Shown in pieces: positions 36,801-49,586 of a stretch of 64,000 nt of DNA; within the stretch, counting starts at the first letter, position 1, and the number at the start of each line of letters is the position of its first letter. A model generated the notes under the pieces. That model was given only the letters and a program-made list of their open reading frames with translations, was not told where the DNA came from and searched no databases. Location of the stretch: contig QLIY01000031.1 in assembly GCA_003260075.1 (NCBI GenBank), forward strand, positions 111,652 through 175,651, given 5' to 3'. The position numbers were made by a program, and so were the translations under genes. This DNA comes from Phallusia mammillata (taxonomy: Eukaryota > Chordata > Ascidiacea > Phlebobranchia > Ascidiidae).

Positions 36801-39800
36801 CATTAAATAATCCTATGTGTGTTTATTGTAACAACTTTTGAGTGTTGTTGTGTATTTACCATTACAAAGCACTGTGAGAGCCCAAACTTGATCTAATGTG
36901 GCCTTTAAGGCGCAGTAACTTAAATGCCCAATTAGGCTATATTTTACAACTGAATCGACTTGTTCCCTTTTATCCCACCGTAATATATTACCTAAAACGG
37001 AACCGTCGTTAAATTTGCTAATTCGGAAAATCATTATTTCGGCACGTTTCATATGTTGTCAGAGATAATCAACAAAAGTCGTGATGTACTGACGACTGAA
37101 TTAAAGTTTTGTGTTAAGTGACGTTTTGCTCAAGATCAAGCAAACACTATAAGCTAAAGTTTGTTTACTCGTTTTTACGGTGTCGACCGATACTATTTAT
37201 TCTCTTGTTTAAATCACGTTTTTATCAGGTTGGTGAATGGGTGTTCGACGTCACCACTGTGTCTTACAGCGCTGATGTTGACGTAATTGTGACGTCAATG
37301 GCCTCGAATAGGGAAAATCCTCCCATGGTTGTAGAATCCGGAATGTCACAAGTTGATGCGAGTAACTTGGAACCAATCGTCGTGTATGCAACGGTAAAAT
37401 GACTTTGTCTCATAGACAAATTTTGTCATCAAGTTCTTGTTTCTCTTACTATTGGTTTGAGAAAGTGATTTCTACCATTACGATAATTTGTTTCGTCAAG
37501 ATTATTTATGAGTGCGTTTTTCCTTTTTTACATTTTTTGCTCATCTTGCAGGTGTCAATTGGATACGCACCAGTGATCGAAGCTGATGTGTTGGCAACAA
37601 TAACTTCACCCAATGGACAAAAGTTCAGCTTGACTCTTCTGGACACTGGTTTAGGTATATTTCCGATCGTTTGTATACTGTTTTACCGGAATCTCTGCAG
37701 ATTCTTAGCGGTTTGTGTTCTTGTTATATTTTTTGTAAATAGGCTTAATTTATGTTTAGTCCGGAATGGACGTAGGCAAAAATACACACATTTGAACAAA
37801 TTGTGTACAACCAACTAGCGGTTTATTTCACGGTATTGCATATTACAGGTCCTAATTAAGTTATAAATAACAGGAGTGAGTAATATTTTCGTTTTTGTAT
37901 TTTTTGCGTTAGCTCCTGATGTTCGGAAGAATGATGGTGTTTATTCCAGATATTTCACTGATTTCATTCAAGCAGGAACTTATTCCGTACAGGTAAGCCA
38001 TTTGTTTAGGTAATAATTTGCATTGTTAATTTTCCAATCGAAGCAGCTTTTCCCAGTATGTTCACGTTTTCGAAAATCAAGTCCATGAAATGATATGCAG
38101 GAATCATACCATGGTATCAATAACAGTGCAATGTTATTGATTTTAGGTTAAAGTAACAGGGTTAGGAAACGGAACCAGTTCTACATATCAAGCATCTAGA
38201 TCGGCAGCTGCCTACAATCCAGGATACATTGGAAGCGACGGTAAAAGAAATGAAAAAAAATGTTAAACGCTCCGTTTTTAATAAGAAAGGAAAATAGCTG
38301 TATTCTTCAACTGAGTTAACTTCCTGTTGACACATCGCAAACCGCCTCAGCAAAGAGTTTTAAATTTTTGTTTGGTCTGAAAACTTATTTGAGCTGGGTA
38401 AAAGACCGAAAGGCATAAACTACTGACACAGATTTGCTTTTATATTTTCGATATTCAGGAACAATTGTGCCAAACCCCAACGGTCTTGCTCCTACAGGAA
38501 ATGATAATAAACTGACAACATCTGATCTTGATCCATTCTCCAGAGTTGTTTCTCCAGGAGGCTTCTCTTATTCAGGGTTGGTCACCTGTTGTTTAATTAA
38601 ATCAGGCGTTAGTAATTATGTTATTCCTGTTCTAATGTTGAACTCCGGTTTCAAGAAAATGCTGATTTCATTATCTGTCTGTCTAGAAGTTGGAGAATAT
38701 TTGTTGTAAACTTTTAGCCACAATCTGCAATAAAGTCAAGTAATTGCTACGAAAAGAGGTAAAAGATACATTATTTGCATCGCTTAGGACTTATGTCCAG
38801 TTTCTATCTATCTACTACGAAGGTAGTGTAAAATGTATTTACAAATTTTTGTGGTCTTTCAGACCATTGGTTGATCCGACGGTTGATGTTCTCCCGCCTG
38901 GCAAAGTGATTGACTTGGTAGTGGAACAAGTTGACAATCAGGATTTGTCACGAGGAGTCAGATTAACTTATTTGGCTCCAGGTTCGGACTACGACAGCGG
39001 AACAGGCAAGTTATTGTTCAAATTGGTCAGTATACCTTACATTTGTACCCATACATGATCCTAAAGTAATTCTGTTTGAATTTTCGCTTTCAAACAGCAC
39101 TAGGAAAAACGAGTAGTTTTTTTTGGACGTGTTTTGCCCTGTCGGGCCAAACCCAATTTCTCTCTTCCCAGTCAAGTAAATCCTGATCCAACAATTGTGT
39201 CTTTCAGCTTTTTGCAAGAAATTTCCAAATTGGTACTCTTCCAAATAGTGCAACTGTGGCGCTTTATTTTACAACTTAACTCTGAATATCATAACTCACA
39301 TCACCAAATAAAATTAACATTGGAATTGTATTTTTTATACTTTCAAAGCACATGCATACGAAATTCGCTACAGCTACAACTCATCCAGAGAACTGGTCAA
39401 CAACTTTCAAGAAGGCATTCTTGTTACAAAGCACATGCTGTCCGAGGGAGACATCTTGAGTCCAAGGTCTGCCGGATACCAGGAGACAATGATTGTGAAA
39501 TTATTTGCAGTTCCAGACGACCGGGATGCAATTAGGTGATACCTATGGTCATACATAATGTAGCACAATTGGAAGAGTAACAAATATGTAAAGCCAAGAA
39601 TATATTGCAATAAAACATGAGATATTTGGCTATTAATGTATTCTGAATGCCACCGTTCCTAACTCTTAAATACACGCTATTAAAATATTTTTCGGAAAAC
39701 GACTTGTTTTTTTTGTTCAGCGTCTGGTTTGCTCTTCGTACCTTTGATGACTCGGGTAATGTGAGTCCCACCTCAAACATAGCAATGATGAACGTGTTTG

Positions 39801-41006
39801 TTGCCCCATATGTTGATCCTACAACTGCACCTACAACGGAACCTGCAACAAAACCAGTAACTTCACCTGAAACACCCACAGCACAACCCATAACAACCAC
39901 TACAACTACAACTGCGATCACAAAAACCGTTGGAAAGTCGGGTAACCTTACCGAGTTCCAGTTATGCTTAAGGATTTCCAGGATGGTATTTGCAAATATA
40001 TAATCTTGGAACAGGGCTTGGGTACTCCAAGACAGCTTACAAAGACTTAAACGTATTCAGCTGGTAATACAGATTATTGTCACCATTATCATGCAGAGGT
40101 TACAAACCTCGCTGCGAAAAAAGCCAAAGTCACCTTTTTTCTTGTTCCCATAAACATATGTATATCGAAGTTAGGAGCATATAATATAAACCAAAAATTG
40201 CTACTTACAGGCAAAAACTGTTTCGAATCATTTCACTCGGATAAAAAAAACTCTACTGTATGATAAAACACAAATTAAAACTTTGTGGAAAAAAGATTAT
40301 CGATTGTGGTAAATCAGAAAAATAGTCTTAACGGAAAATTTTGCTGAAAATTTACATAAACAAGCTTCTGATATTTTGTTGCAGAAACCCAGAAAAAGTT
40401 GGAAATTTTCCAAATTATCACAATCGTACTTGCTGCTCTTTGCCTCATTCTTGGTAAGAAACATATTCAAGCGAATTTGCACCAAAAAGTGCACAACTTC
40501 GTTCCAACCAAAATAAAACCAAACGTTATCATTTAGTTTGAGACAAACTACCCTTAAGTTACAAAATGTGATTAATTTGCAGTTAGGGTATCTTGAATAT
40601 TGTACGTAATCAAACCCAATTTTCAGAAATTGAAATCATTGAACTGAAGTTTAGCATCAAACTTTAACAACCTAGGCGGTAGATTCTTTTAAAATCTCGC
40701 CTTTGGGCAGATTATAGTATCATATCGATGCTTCATTTTATTTGTTAAGGAATCGTTTCACTGTGTGACCAACTTTATCATATACAAACAGATTTAAACT
40801 AACTTTCAGTTTGTGGACTCGTTGCAACTTGCGTGTTAAAATGTCGCTTGGACAAACAACGTAAGAAGTTCCAAAACAGGATTGAAGACCGATTGGAGAT
40901 GGCAGCCACCGCGAAAAATGGTTCGAGTGGAAACGACTACCAGGGATTCATGAGACCGGAGTTAAGAGGCGGAGTTGGTTATCCAAATTCGAGTTATTCG
41001 AAGTAG
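32042..41006 (+). CDS. CLCA family protein, gene B (exon 4 disrupted by poly-G)
   Basis: Twenty exons, in phase throughout: 32042-32209, 32476-32613, 33123-33273, 33747-33900, 34421-34586, 34797-35057, 35133-35354, 35474-35581, 35929-36111, 36288-36536, 37229-37393, 37552-37654, 37913-37992, 38147-38240, 38459-38576, 38863-39005, 39349-39535, 39721-39941, 40385-40453, 40810-41006 (TAG). Layout: signal peptide (1-22), CLCA N-domain with [13 protein letters not shown] with intact MIDAS (DVSGSM, LSDG), beta-sandwich region, Thr/Pro-rich stalk, membrane helix (IITIVLAALCLIL), basic tail ending SSYSK. Exon 4 carries 74 G where paralogs encode the stretch after HLRWGV; the frame is kept but 13 extra codons and a poly-Gly stretch result, probably an assembly fault. 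Intron 16 uses a GC donor (ACAG|gcaagt); genes A and E use GT there. Presumed role as for gene A. Closest relative is gene E. Confidence 0.9.
32776..32829. repeat. Hairpin-forming inverted repeat in gene B intron 2
   Basis: Arms caccaagtatttcca and tggaaatgcttggtg flank a loop of about 20 bp. It lies in a longer repeat (about 32750-32950) whose other parts occur, inverted, in intron 2 of gene E (about 60340-60560) and in intron 9 of gene A (about 25370-25440, with tgccgtgatcg and ggtctgcgtagacgctt). The gene A copy is at a different intron, so this is a dispersed family, probably a MITE. Termini are not defined. Confidence 0.55.
33793..33866 (+). repeat. Poly-G tract of 74 nt inside a coding exon
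   Basis: The run sits between gagtgtt and attgggacagc in exon 4 of gene B. In copy C the same interval has 37 nt of ordinary coding sequence (residues [13 protein letters not shown]), and A and E have similar sequence. The run plus AT is 76 nt, a net gain of 39 nt, so the frame survives as assembled. Confidence 0.9.
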
Positions 41007-42227
41007 ATCAATCACATTCCAAAAAGCCTACAATCTATATTGAAGTCATTCTAAGCAGGATAAATGATTTGTAATCTTTGTTTACTTGATTGATTTACTT
41101 ACTGTTTGAACAATTGTTGCATTGTTAAATCAAACGCCGCCAATTTTTTTACCTTACACCTTTTTTGTCAATTTTGCGTTTCGTTTTTAACAGTTTAATT
41201 AAAGTATTTAAATTTGAAAGCAGGTTTTTTTTCAAATTGGTGTTTGACAAAGTTAAAATACTGCCGTTTTGTCAGGAGTGAGCAAAACGTCAATGCTTTC
41301 AAGTTCATGATAATTTACGCCATTTTAATTTTTATGCAGTTTTCAAGACTGTGCGGCACCTAATAAGGCAAAATAACACGCTTTTCGCCTTAAAATTGTG
41401 TTCTTAAAAGATTTCGTTGTGGCCAAATCGCAATAAATTTTTCGGCCGAATCTTTGTAAAAATGGCCTATTCCGTCAAATGAAAATGCCGAATATTCGGT
41501 AGCCTACATAACTAGTTTAAAAATTTTACAAAACTGGCTTTTAACTTCAACAACAAATTGGTTAAGTCTGTAATACATGTCTAAATTGCATTTTTGGACT
41601 TAACGCATATCATCTGTATTCATTTTTAACTGTTTGGCCTAAAACCGCCTGAGATTTTCTTCGTGTAAACGTTTTACACTTGGCACTAAAAACGGTTGGT
41701 TGGTATCCCGTGCAAACAAACACGATACATTGGTTTGTGTTGGCACTTCTTGTTGGTCGATAAAATAGATTAACTTTTGTCTGGTCAAATATTGTTGTTT
41801 GGTGGTTGCATTAAAACTTTATGAGACAAACAGATTGTAAATATAATCGATTTGTGTCAGTGCAAGCCTCTACCCTTCAAATATTCGACAAGATTGTGGC
41901 GCTGCAGACTTTGTGAAACATCAAATGCGTTATTGTTCAGACTTGTCAAGGCAAAACTTTAGTGGTATCAGTATGACAGCAAATTTTTGATTTTGCACTG
42001 ATTTTGCACAGCAGGTATAGATGGATCGTAGATATCTTTTCATTATGTTTTGCGTATCTAAACTTTTTCAGTTTGGTTTTCGATCTATCTGAAATGTTTT
42101 AAACAAGTAATCAACAATTTCAAGTTCTTATTAAACTAACTTTTCAGGATATCTGACTCATTCATTAATGTTTATTTCCAACTTGAGCAATTTTTCTTGA
42201 TATCAGTTTAACACTCTGCCACGCAAG
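41007..42227. other. Intergenic between CLCA copies B and C, with shared upstream block
   Basis: The first ~690 bp are the 3' flank of gene B with no feature I can name. From about 41708 (cgtgcaaacaaacacgatac) similarity to the upstream blocks of B and E begins, running to the caatttgtgtcagtgca region near 41862. Nearer the start codon of C the sequence diverges and the TATA region of E is not recognisable, which fits C having decayed. Confidence 0.5.
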
Positions 42228-45200
42228 ATGCACTCTTTTGGGGGTTTTGTTCCGTTTGTGCTGTTGCTGGGGCAAGCTTTGAAAGGTGAAGCTTTTTTTA
42301 ATCAAGTAAAACTTGAAAACAATGCTTATAATGGTCTACTCATTGCCATTAATCCCGATGTTCCCGAAGATCCAAAAATTTTTGAAACAATTAAAGGTAA
42401 TGCTTGCAACAATTTAGTTGTATATAACTTAAAAGTAAATGCTTAAGGTGGATAGGTCAACAAAATTTCTAATTGTCTGTCGATGCAAAATTGCGAAATT
42501 GCATCGGGGAATATTTTTTATTGTACATTTTTATTATAAATTTATGTTCGACTGTTTGCAAATGAAAGCCAGTAAATAAATGTTTTTGTCATGTCTATTT
42601 AACGCATCAATTTTGTGCCTGCAAACAATATCGTCAGATTTGGGAACAGACTGAGACTATCTAAAGTTTCAATCTGTATCTCGCTATTATTTCGTGCAGG
42701 ATATGATTACCGAATCTTCACAAGTTCTGTTTACCGCTACCCACAAGAGGGCGTACTTTAGAAATGTGACAATTCTTGTTCCCATAACGTGGACAACCGG
42801 AGCCTACAACTCCACGCGAGCTCAAAGTCATAACTTTGTAAGTATTTATCTATTTTTAGATTCGCTTTTATCTATTTTTTAAAGACTAGGATATTTTGAT
42901 GTACAGTGACAACCTGGATTTTGCCATCTGATATCTACGGTTATGAAAGTCTACCAGGGTACCGCTAGTGCTTGCTAATCGTGAAGTTTGGACGTAATTT
43001 AGGCTTCAAGCAAAACTGGCTTCTTGTAAATTTTATGTTTTAAGTGATTTACAAACAGCCACTAATTTATTACTTAGGCGGGCGTTCTTGTCGCAAATCC
43101 CAACCCAATGTATGGAGACAACCCATACACTATGCAATACGGACAATGTGGAGATCCGGGAAGCTATATCCACTTCACACCGTTTTATTTGACCAACGAC
43201 ACTGTGGTTATTGATTACGGACCAAGAGGTGAGGCTATGTGGTGCACAGCTTCCTCATAATCTTGCAAAATGGGTTGTCTTGTTTCGAGAAAAATTAACC
43301 AAAGAATGACTAAGTATTGCCTTTCCGCAGTTTTTTTAGTGCCCTTTTTCATCCCAAAACGAATTCGACGAAGTTGTTTTTATGTGTCGTTGGTATTTTT
43401 TAAGGATATTTGTAAAAATATACTTAACAAATCATCTTGGTTCAAACTAGGGATACACTGAATCGTTTTAAATTGAGGCGTAGTTTGAATGCATTTCTAG
43501 TTCAAACCACCTATCCGTGTAAACTCCCAAATCATTTCAAACACAATTAATTGCCAGTAATCACACGTTTTCCGAAAGGCGTGTTTGATGCGCCTCGGGG
43601 GGGGGGGCATGCCGACGCTTGCTGTGTTTCGAGGCGTTGATTTCTTGCGTGTTCTGTCCCAGCTTCGTTGAAGCAATCAGCTCTTTGGTGCTAGTTTTAG
43701 GATTTGCAGAATTGGAAATATGGAGAACAGTTTGGTCACACAAATCTTGTAAATTTCCAAGATATCATCATCAACTTGTTAATCTGGAAAAGTACAGGTC
43801 TATTGCATTACGAGCAAGGCATTGCAACCAAGCATTGCGGTTTTGTTTTTAATTTTTACTAAACTAACCGCATGCAGGCAAAGCTTTTGTTCATGAGCGG
43901 GCGCACCTTCGATGGGGAGTGTTTGACGAAGCACCGACCGATGGCAACGATCCTTTCTCTTGGGACAGCAAGCAGAAAGTCCAGGCCACAAGGTAATTTA
44001 ACATCTTGCTATTGGTGTTGGTAACCACATCCAGGACAAAGCCCTAATATGGACAAATTTAGGTTTTATTGTTGTTCGTCTTATTTTTTTCGATAAACGC
44101 AACTTTTGCAAAGAAGAGGAATTTGTTGTTCGCTCTGTATATATTGTTTGTCTGTTATACGACTGACTGTGTGTCATCCATTCAATCAAACTTAGACATG
44201 AGCACACAATCGTTACTCGTTGTGTTGTACTGCTGGGCTACATGGAGACAGGTAATAAAGTAATAAATTTTACGGCAGGAAAGGCAAACTGTTGCAACTA
44301 CATAGTCCCAAGCTAAATATAAATTGCATTGCAAGAGTACTTTTGTTTGCATGTTGCCTTGTGCGCATGTGATGATATTAAATCTTTGGACCCTGCTTCG
44401 AATAACGCATATCAGACTTGCTTGGGCTTGTCATATGTAGTCTGTTTCAGAATTACTCGCACTTGTTTTTTTCAAATAATAGAGTACGAGTACGATCTCG
44501 ATAGAGAGTTTGTTTACTACGATGACCAAGGGAATTCTCGTGGCTACAACCCAACTTACAATGGTTTGCCAGAGGAAGGATGCATCTTTGTACCGTACGC
44601 TACACAGAACATAAACGCTTCGCTAATGTCACATCAGTTTATAGACCAGGTAAAGATCAGTTTTCCCGAATTTTCATCGAAGTAAAAACTTCATACAAAG
44701 ACTATTAAACATCAGAAAACATAACAAAATGTCCGGGCCTAAGTTACAAGTCTTAGTCCTTAGATCATTTAAGATTATGCAGCTTAAGTGTTGACAAACA
44801 AAAACCACTGATAGTTAAATTTACTGCTACAATATTCAATACTACAAATTGCTTTTTTGTCCTGCCAAAGGTCGTTTATTTCTGCGACGATTCTGATCCA
44901 AATTCACCAACCAGCAGTAGCGATGCACATAACATTGAAGCTACAAACGAACAAAACCGAATGTGTGGTATGAGAAGTGTTTGGAGCGTTATGAGGTCAT
45001 CGGTGGATTTCAACGGGACATTCCTAATGACGCCATCAGTGACGTCACTCCGACATTTAGTGTGGCTCGTGCGAGACCGTTTGAGAAGTTTGTTTTGGTT
45101 TTGGACGTGTCTGCAAGTATGGGTGGAGTAAGTCAATAATTTTACATTTTTCAATATGTCCACTTTGTGCGTTTTGAATTAATTTAATTTTTCTAATATC

Positions 45201-48200
45201 AGCCGTTTACGACTAAGACTCCTGCGTTTACGACAAGTATTTCGTTGCTCCAAACACCAAAATCTACTTCCGTTCAGTTAAGCTTGCATCTGTATACAAC
45301 ACCGTAGTTACATTTTAGGATAGAATTGCAAACATGCAAACGGCAACAAAGTTGTTTATCTCTCAATATTTACCAAACGGATCAAAACTTGGAATTGTGG
45401 AATTCCAAACTGTTTCGAAAATGTTACATCCTCTTGTAGAAATTGATGAGAAAAGGCAAGAACTTGAGACTGTTATGGACAGTCTAGTGGCTAATGGAGG
45501 AACTTGCATTGGTTGTGGAATTAATGATGGATTGCAGGTTACATTTTCAAAAATATGTTAAACGTATTAATAAAAAATAAAAGTAACACAACCAAATCAC
45601 TTTGTTTGTAGCTTTAAAATTATTGTATGCTTTAGGTGCTAGAGGACGATGGAGAGCCAGGAGCTGGTGGTCATCTCATAGTTTTGTCTGACGGAGTAGA
45701 AAACCGATCTCCATACGTACGAGATACCAGAGACGCTGTTTTGGCAACAGTAAGCGAACTTCCGAAATCATGTACTTAATATTTAATGCCTCCAACCGTG
45801 GGAGGCACCATGTTTGTGCAGCCTGCAGGTAGTTACAAAGTATTTCACTGCAATAGTGGTTTGTCGCGTTTAAATGGGTAGATCTTACCGTTAAAAGTTT
45901 CATAGACTCGCCAGGGAATTTACATTAACAAATAAACTGCATAATCCAACAAAACTTTTAATAAATAAATCTTATAAATAATCCAATATTGATTTTTTAA
46001 TCGGATATGACCTATTTGCACTTATAGTCTGTAGTTTCAGTCTTTTTTTAGCGTGCCATTGTGGATTCCATATTTTTTGTGTAATAACTGCCAATGCGGA
46101 TCTTCAAAGTTTGGTACAAGAAACCCAAGGAACTTGGTTTTTTAATGAACTGACAGATACTGGAGCATTGATTGAACCTTTTAAAGAACTTGCATATGTA
46201 AATGATGGAAATCCTTACAATCAAGTGTACCAGGTATTTCTATTGACTTTAAAACCAGCACGATCTACACCAAAATATTTTTTGTATTTGCCATTTTGTT
46301 AAGCAAGTGCGCTTCAAACATTTAATAGACAAACGGTCTGCAAACTTGTTTGTTTGTTTGTTTCATTATTATCCTCAGTGGAGGGCAAAGCCTGAATGCG
46401 TTATGCTCACAATAAGTCCACCGGGTAACTTTTGCCTAAAATAACTAACTTGTGTTGCATCTGAATTTAAAACTTACTAAACTTACAAAACAATTATTCA
46501 AACTTAATTGTGATTCGAAAAACTAAACTCTTTTGCCCACAGGTCTAACAAATTGACACAAGTTGATGCAATTTATTACAGATCCACAGCCAGTCTTTCA
46601 CAGTTTTGCAACCCGATCATTACTCTGGGACCGTTCTTGTCGATTCAACGATCGGAAACTACACAGTGTTTACATTTGCCTACGCTTCTGGTTGCAATCC
46701 ACTTGTATTGCTTTATTCACCGACAAAGGAAAAGTACTGTCCTTTAAAACTGCCAGCCGCTGATTGTGTTGGGTATGCTACCGATGACTATAACACAATC
46801 ATTTTTCAAATACCTGGCACTGCAGTGGTAAGATAATTTGTCTCTATATGCATAACGAAATCAAACAGTTTCATTGGGCTTCTGTGTTACTAGAAGATTT
46901 ACAAGTAACATACGATTTTTATTAAGCTCGAGCCTACGAAATTCGCTACAGCTACAATTCTGCTAGCGAACTGACAAACAACTTTGAAGAAGGCATTCTT
47001 GTTACAAAGCACATGGTGTCCGACGGCGACATCTTGAGTCCAAGGCCCGCCGGGAACCAGGAGACAATGATTGTGGAATTAATCGCCGTCCCAGAAAATC
47101 GGGATGCAATAAGGTGATAAAACGCACAGTCTGCAAATAGTAATATCTACCCATGCTGTTGGTACTAATGTTGCACAATTTTTGCTGTTAAGTCACACTG
47201 AATTTAAGTGTGCCTGGTTGGTCAAAGTCTTTGGTGAATGCGAATGTTTATATTGTAAAATGTATTCATGTTGCGACCAGCGTTGATTCGATCTATGTTG
47301 ATCAACTAAATGTTCTAATCAGCAGCGTGTTATAACTAGTTTTGTGTTTAGCGTCTGGTTTGCTCTACGTGCCTACGATGACTCGGACAATGTAAGCCCC
47401 ATCTCAAACACAGCTATGATGAATGTGTTTGTTGCTCCATATGTTGTTCCTACAACAGTAGCTGCAACGGAACCTGCGACTGAACCTGCAACGGAACGTG
47501 CAACGGAACCTGCAACGGAACCTGTAACTGAACCAGTAACCTCACCCACACCACAACCCATAACAACCACAACAACTACTACAGCTATTACAAAAACCGT
47601 TGGAAAGTCTGGTAACATTAACAGTTCATTTATTACACGTATGTTCGATGATTTTCATGTGAAAGCGTGAAAATTGATTTTGCACTATTCAATTATCTTA
47701 GAGTCGATTGGAGACTTGAACATTTTAAGACACATTACAATGATTTATTAACTTGTATACCCGCTAATAGATAACGGCAATTGTTCAAGATTTTGTCTGC
47801 AGAAGGCCCAAATCGTATCAACCCAAATCACTTAAAATAAAATAAAATAAATGGCGAAATTTTTGAATTCTGCCTTAACAATGTCAATTCTTGATATTGT
47901 GTTGCAGAAACCCAGAAAGAATTGGAGATTTTTCAAATTATCACAATCGTACTTGCTGCGCTTTGCCTCATTCTAGGTAAGAAACAAATTTGGTCAATGT
48001 GCAATTGGGATATTTTGAAAATCGTACGTAATCCCGATATTCTGGTAATACTAAACAACCACGGAAAAGCAAGAAAATTGAATTGGATTTCAATTTGATT
48101 TAATGTTGCCCAAACATGTTGAGGGCAAGAAGTTTAGCACCAAATTACAACATTCCAAGTGTAGATTCTTTTAAATAACTCGCTTCAGGCATAATATAGC

Positions 48201-48558
48201 ATCATTTCGTTGCTCTTTTTATTCGTATAGGAATCGTTTCACTTTGTGATCAACCTTATCATTTACAAGCACCTTTAAAAATGATTTTTCTAAAGGATAT
48301 AAAAAATCGAGAAAAAAATCATGCTTTACATGCAATTAACTAAGTTATCAATTAATTTTTTCAGTTTGTGGTCTTATTGCAACTTGCGTGTTAAAATGTC
48401 GCCTGGACAAACAACGTAAGAAGTTCCAAAGCAGGATTGAAGACCGATTGGAGATGGGAGCCACTGCGAAAAATGGTTTAAGTGGAAACGACTACCAAGG
48501 ATTTTTGAGACCGGAGTTAAAAGTCGGAGGTTATCCAAATTCAAGTTATTCGAAATAG
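42228..48558 (+). pseudogene. CLCA copy C, multiply disrupted
   Basis: Blocks matching gene B: exon 1 (42228-42383), 2 (42700-42837), 3 (43078-43228), 4 (43878-43992), 5 (44483-44649), 6 (44871-45127), 7 (45319-45537), 8 (45636-45749), 9 (46052-46233), 10 (46582-46827), then directly exon 17 (46927-47113), 18 (47352-47611), 19 (47908-47976), 20 (48365-48558). Lesions: one extra nt at the exon 1 donor; one extra nt at the start of exon 5; a 4-nt deletion in exon 6 (after AACGGGAC); a 1-nt deletion in exon 9 (ttttttgtgtaa, in-frame stop next); exons 11-16 (about 700 nt) absent, with exons 10 and 17 in incompatible phases. HEWAH and DVSASM survive. A draft-assembly fault could explain single-base changes but hardly all of them. 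The stalk carries an expanded ATEP repeat. Confidence 0.8.
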
Positions 48559-49586
48559 ATTAATCCCATTCTAAAAGTCAAAACATATGACGAGGTTATC
48601 TTCCGCGTTTGATATATGGTTTGGAATCTTCTGCATTTAATTGATTGACTTACTTTTATTTGTTAGTTTTACGTGATGATGTTCAATTTGATAGCTTTTC
48701 TTCAAATTGGTGTTTAATAAGGTTTTCATTTCATCCACTTTTGCGATCAAAACTCTTCTAATAAACTTACCCTAAAAACGATTACAAATCGCTTCTCAAC
48801 AAATTCTTATAATGCGTTCGCACACAGGTTTGTTATCTTCCAACCTCTTCGTTCTTCGAGAATCAGTGCCACATATTTAATATTTCTAAAATCTTTTACG
48901 CTTTTTCTTTACCATGTGTATTTGCCTTGCTTTTTTAAACTGTTTCTTGATTGTGTGAGACCAAAACCTTCCAGATATTTCCTTTTCGTCCTTTTTTTTT
49001 GTTATTTCTTCTGCTCGTAGATTATCGTATGTTTAGGTAATACGCCTTTTCGCACTTTAGTAGTACTTAATTATACTTTGACCAAAAAGAATAATTTTGC
49101 GTTTAAAACAGCCTCAAAACAAAAAAGACAAATTCCAGGCACAAACAAACTTACTTTATGTGAAAGCCGTTTTCTGGATCTGTGACAATTTAAGATTATA
49201 CCTAAAAGCTTAAGATTCATCCTGAAAACTCTGTCATTATGTCTATAGACAAATGGAGTTCTTTTTATGCAAAATGTATTCATAAATGAACCACCTTTTA
49301 ATGAAATGAAAGCTGTGAACATCTGATTTGAAGTACCTTGTTAGATAACCGATTTAAATGCTTTGACCGAACTCCTGTAGATTGTATTCTCTTTTTATCC
49401 GATCTTGGGGTATATATGTTGTTCTTCTTGGCAGCTTATGATTCAGCCCTGACAACGATGCAATTTTATGTTTCCAACGACCGCGCAATTTTATGTTTCC
49501 AACAAAGTATAAAAAAATAGCTCCTTGGATTTCAAACCGAAAATGCAGTTTTGGATGACTGCGCCAAAATACGCAAAATTTCTCAA
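48559..49586. other. Intergenic between CLCA copies C and D
   Basis: No gene is supported. A possible polyadenylation signal for C (AATAAA) occurs near 48759. The last ~90 bp resemble gene A intron 3 and belong to the duplicated segment that made D. Confidence 0.5.

Noticed and set aside
47373-47618. Antisense frames rich in Val, Gly and Ser opposite the stalk (also 52204-52434 and 39532-39921)
   Set aside because: They mirror the Thr/Pro minisatellite on the coding strand.
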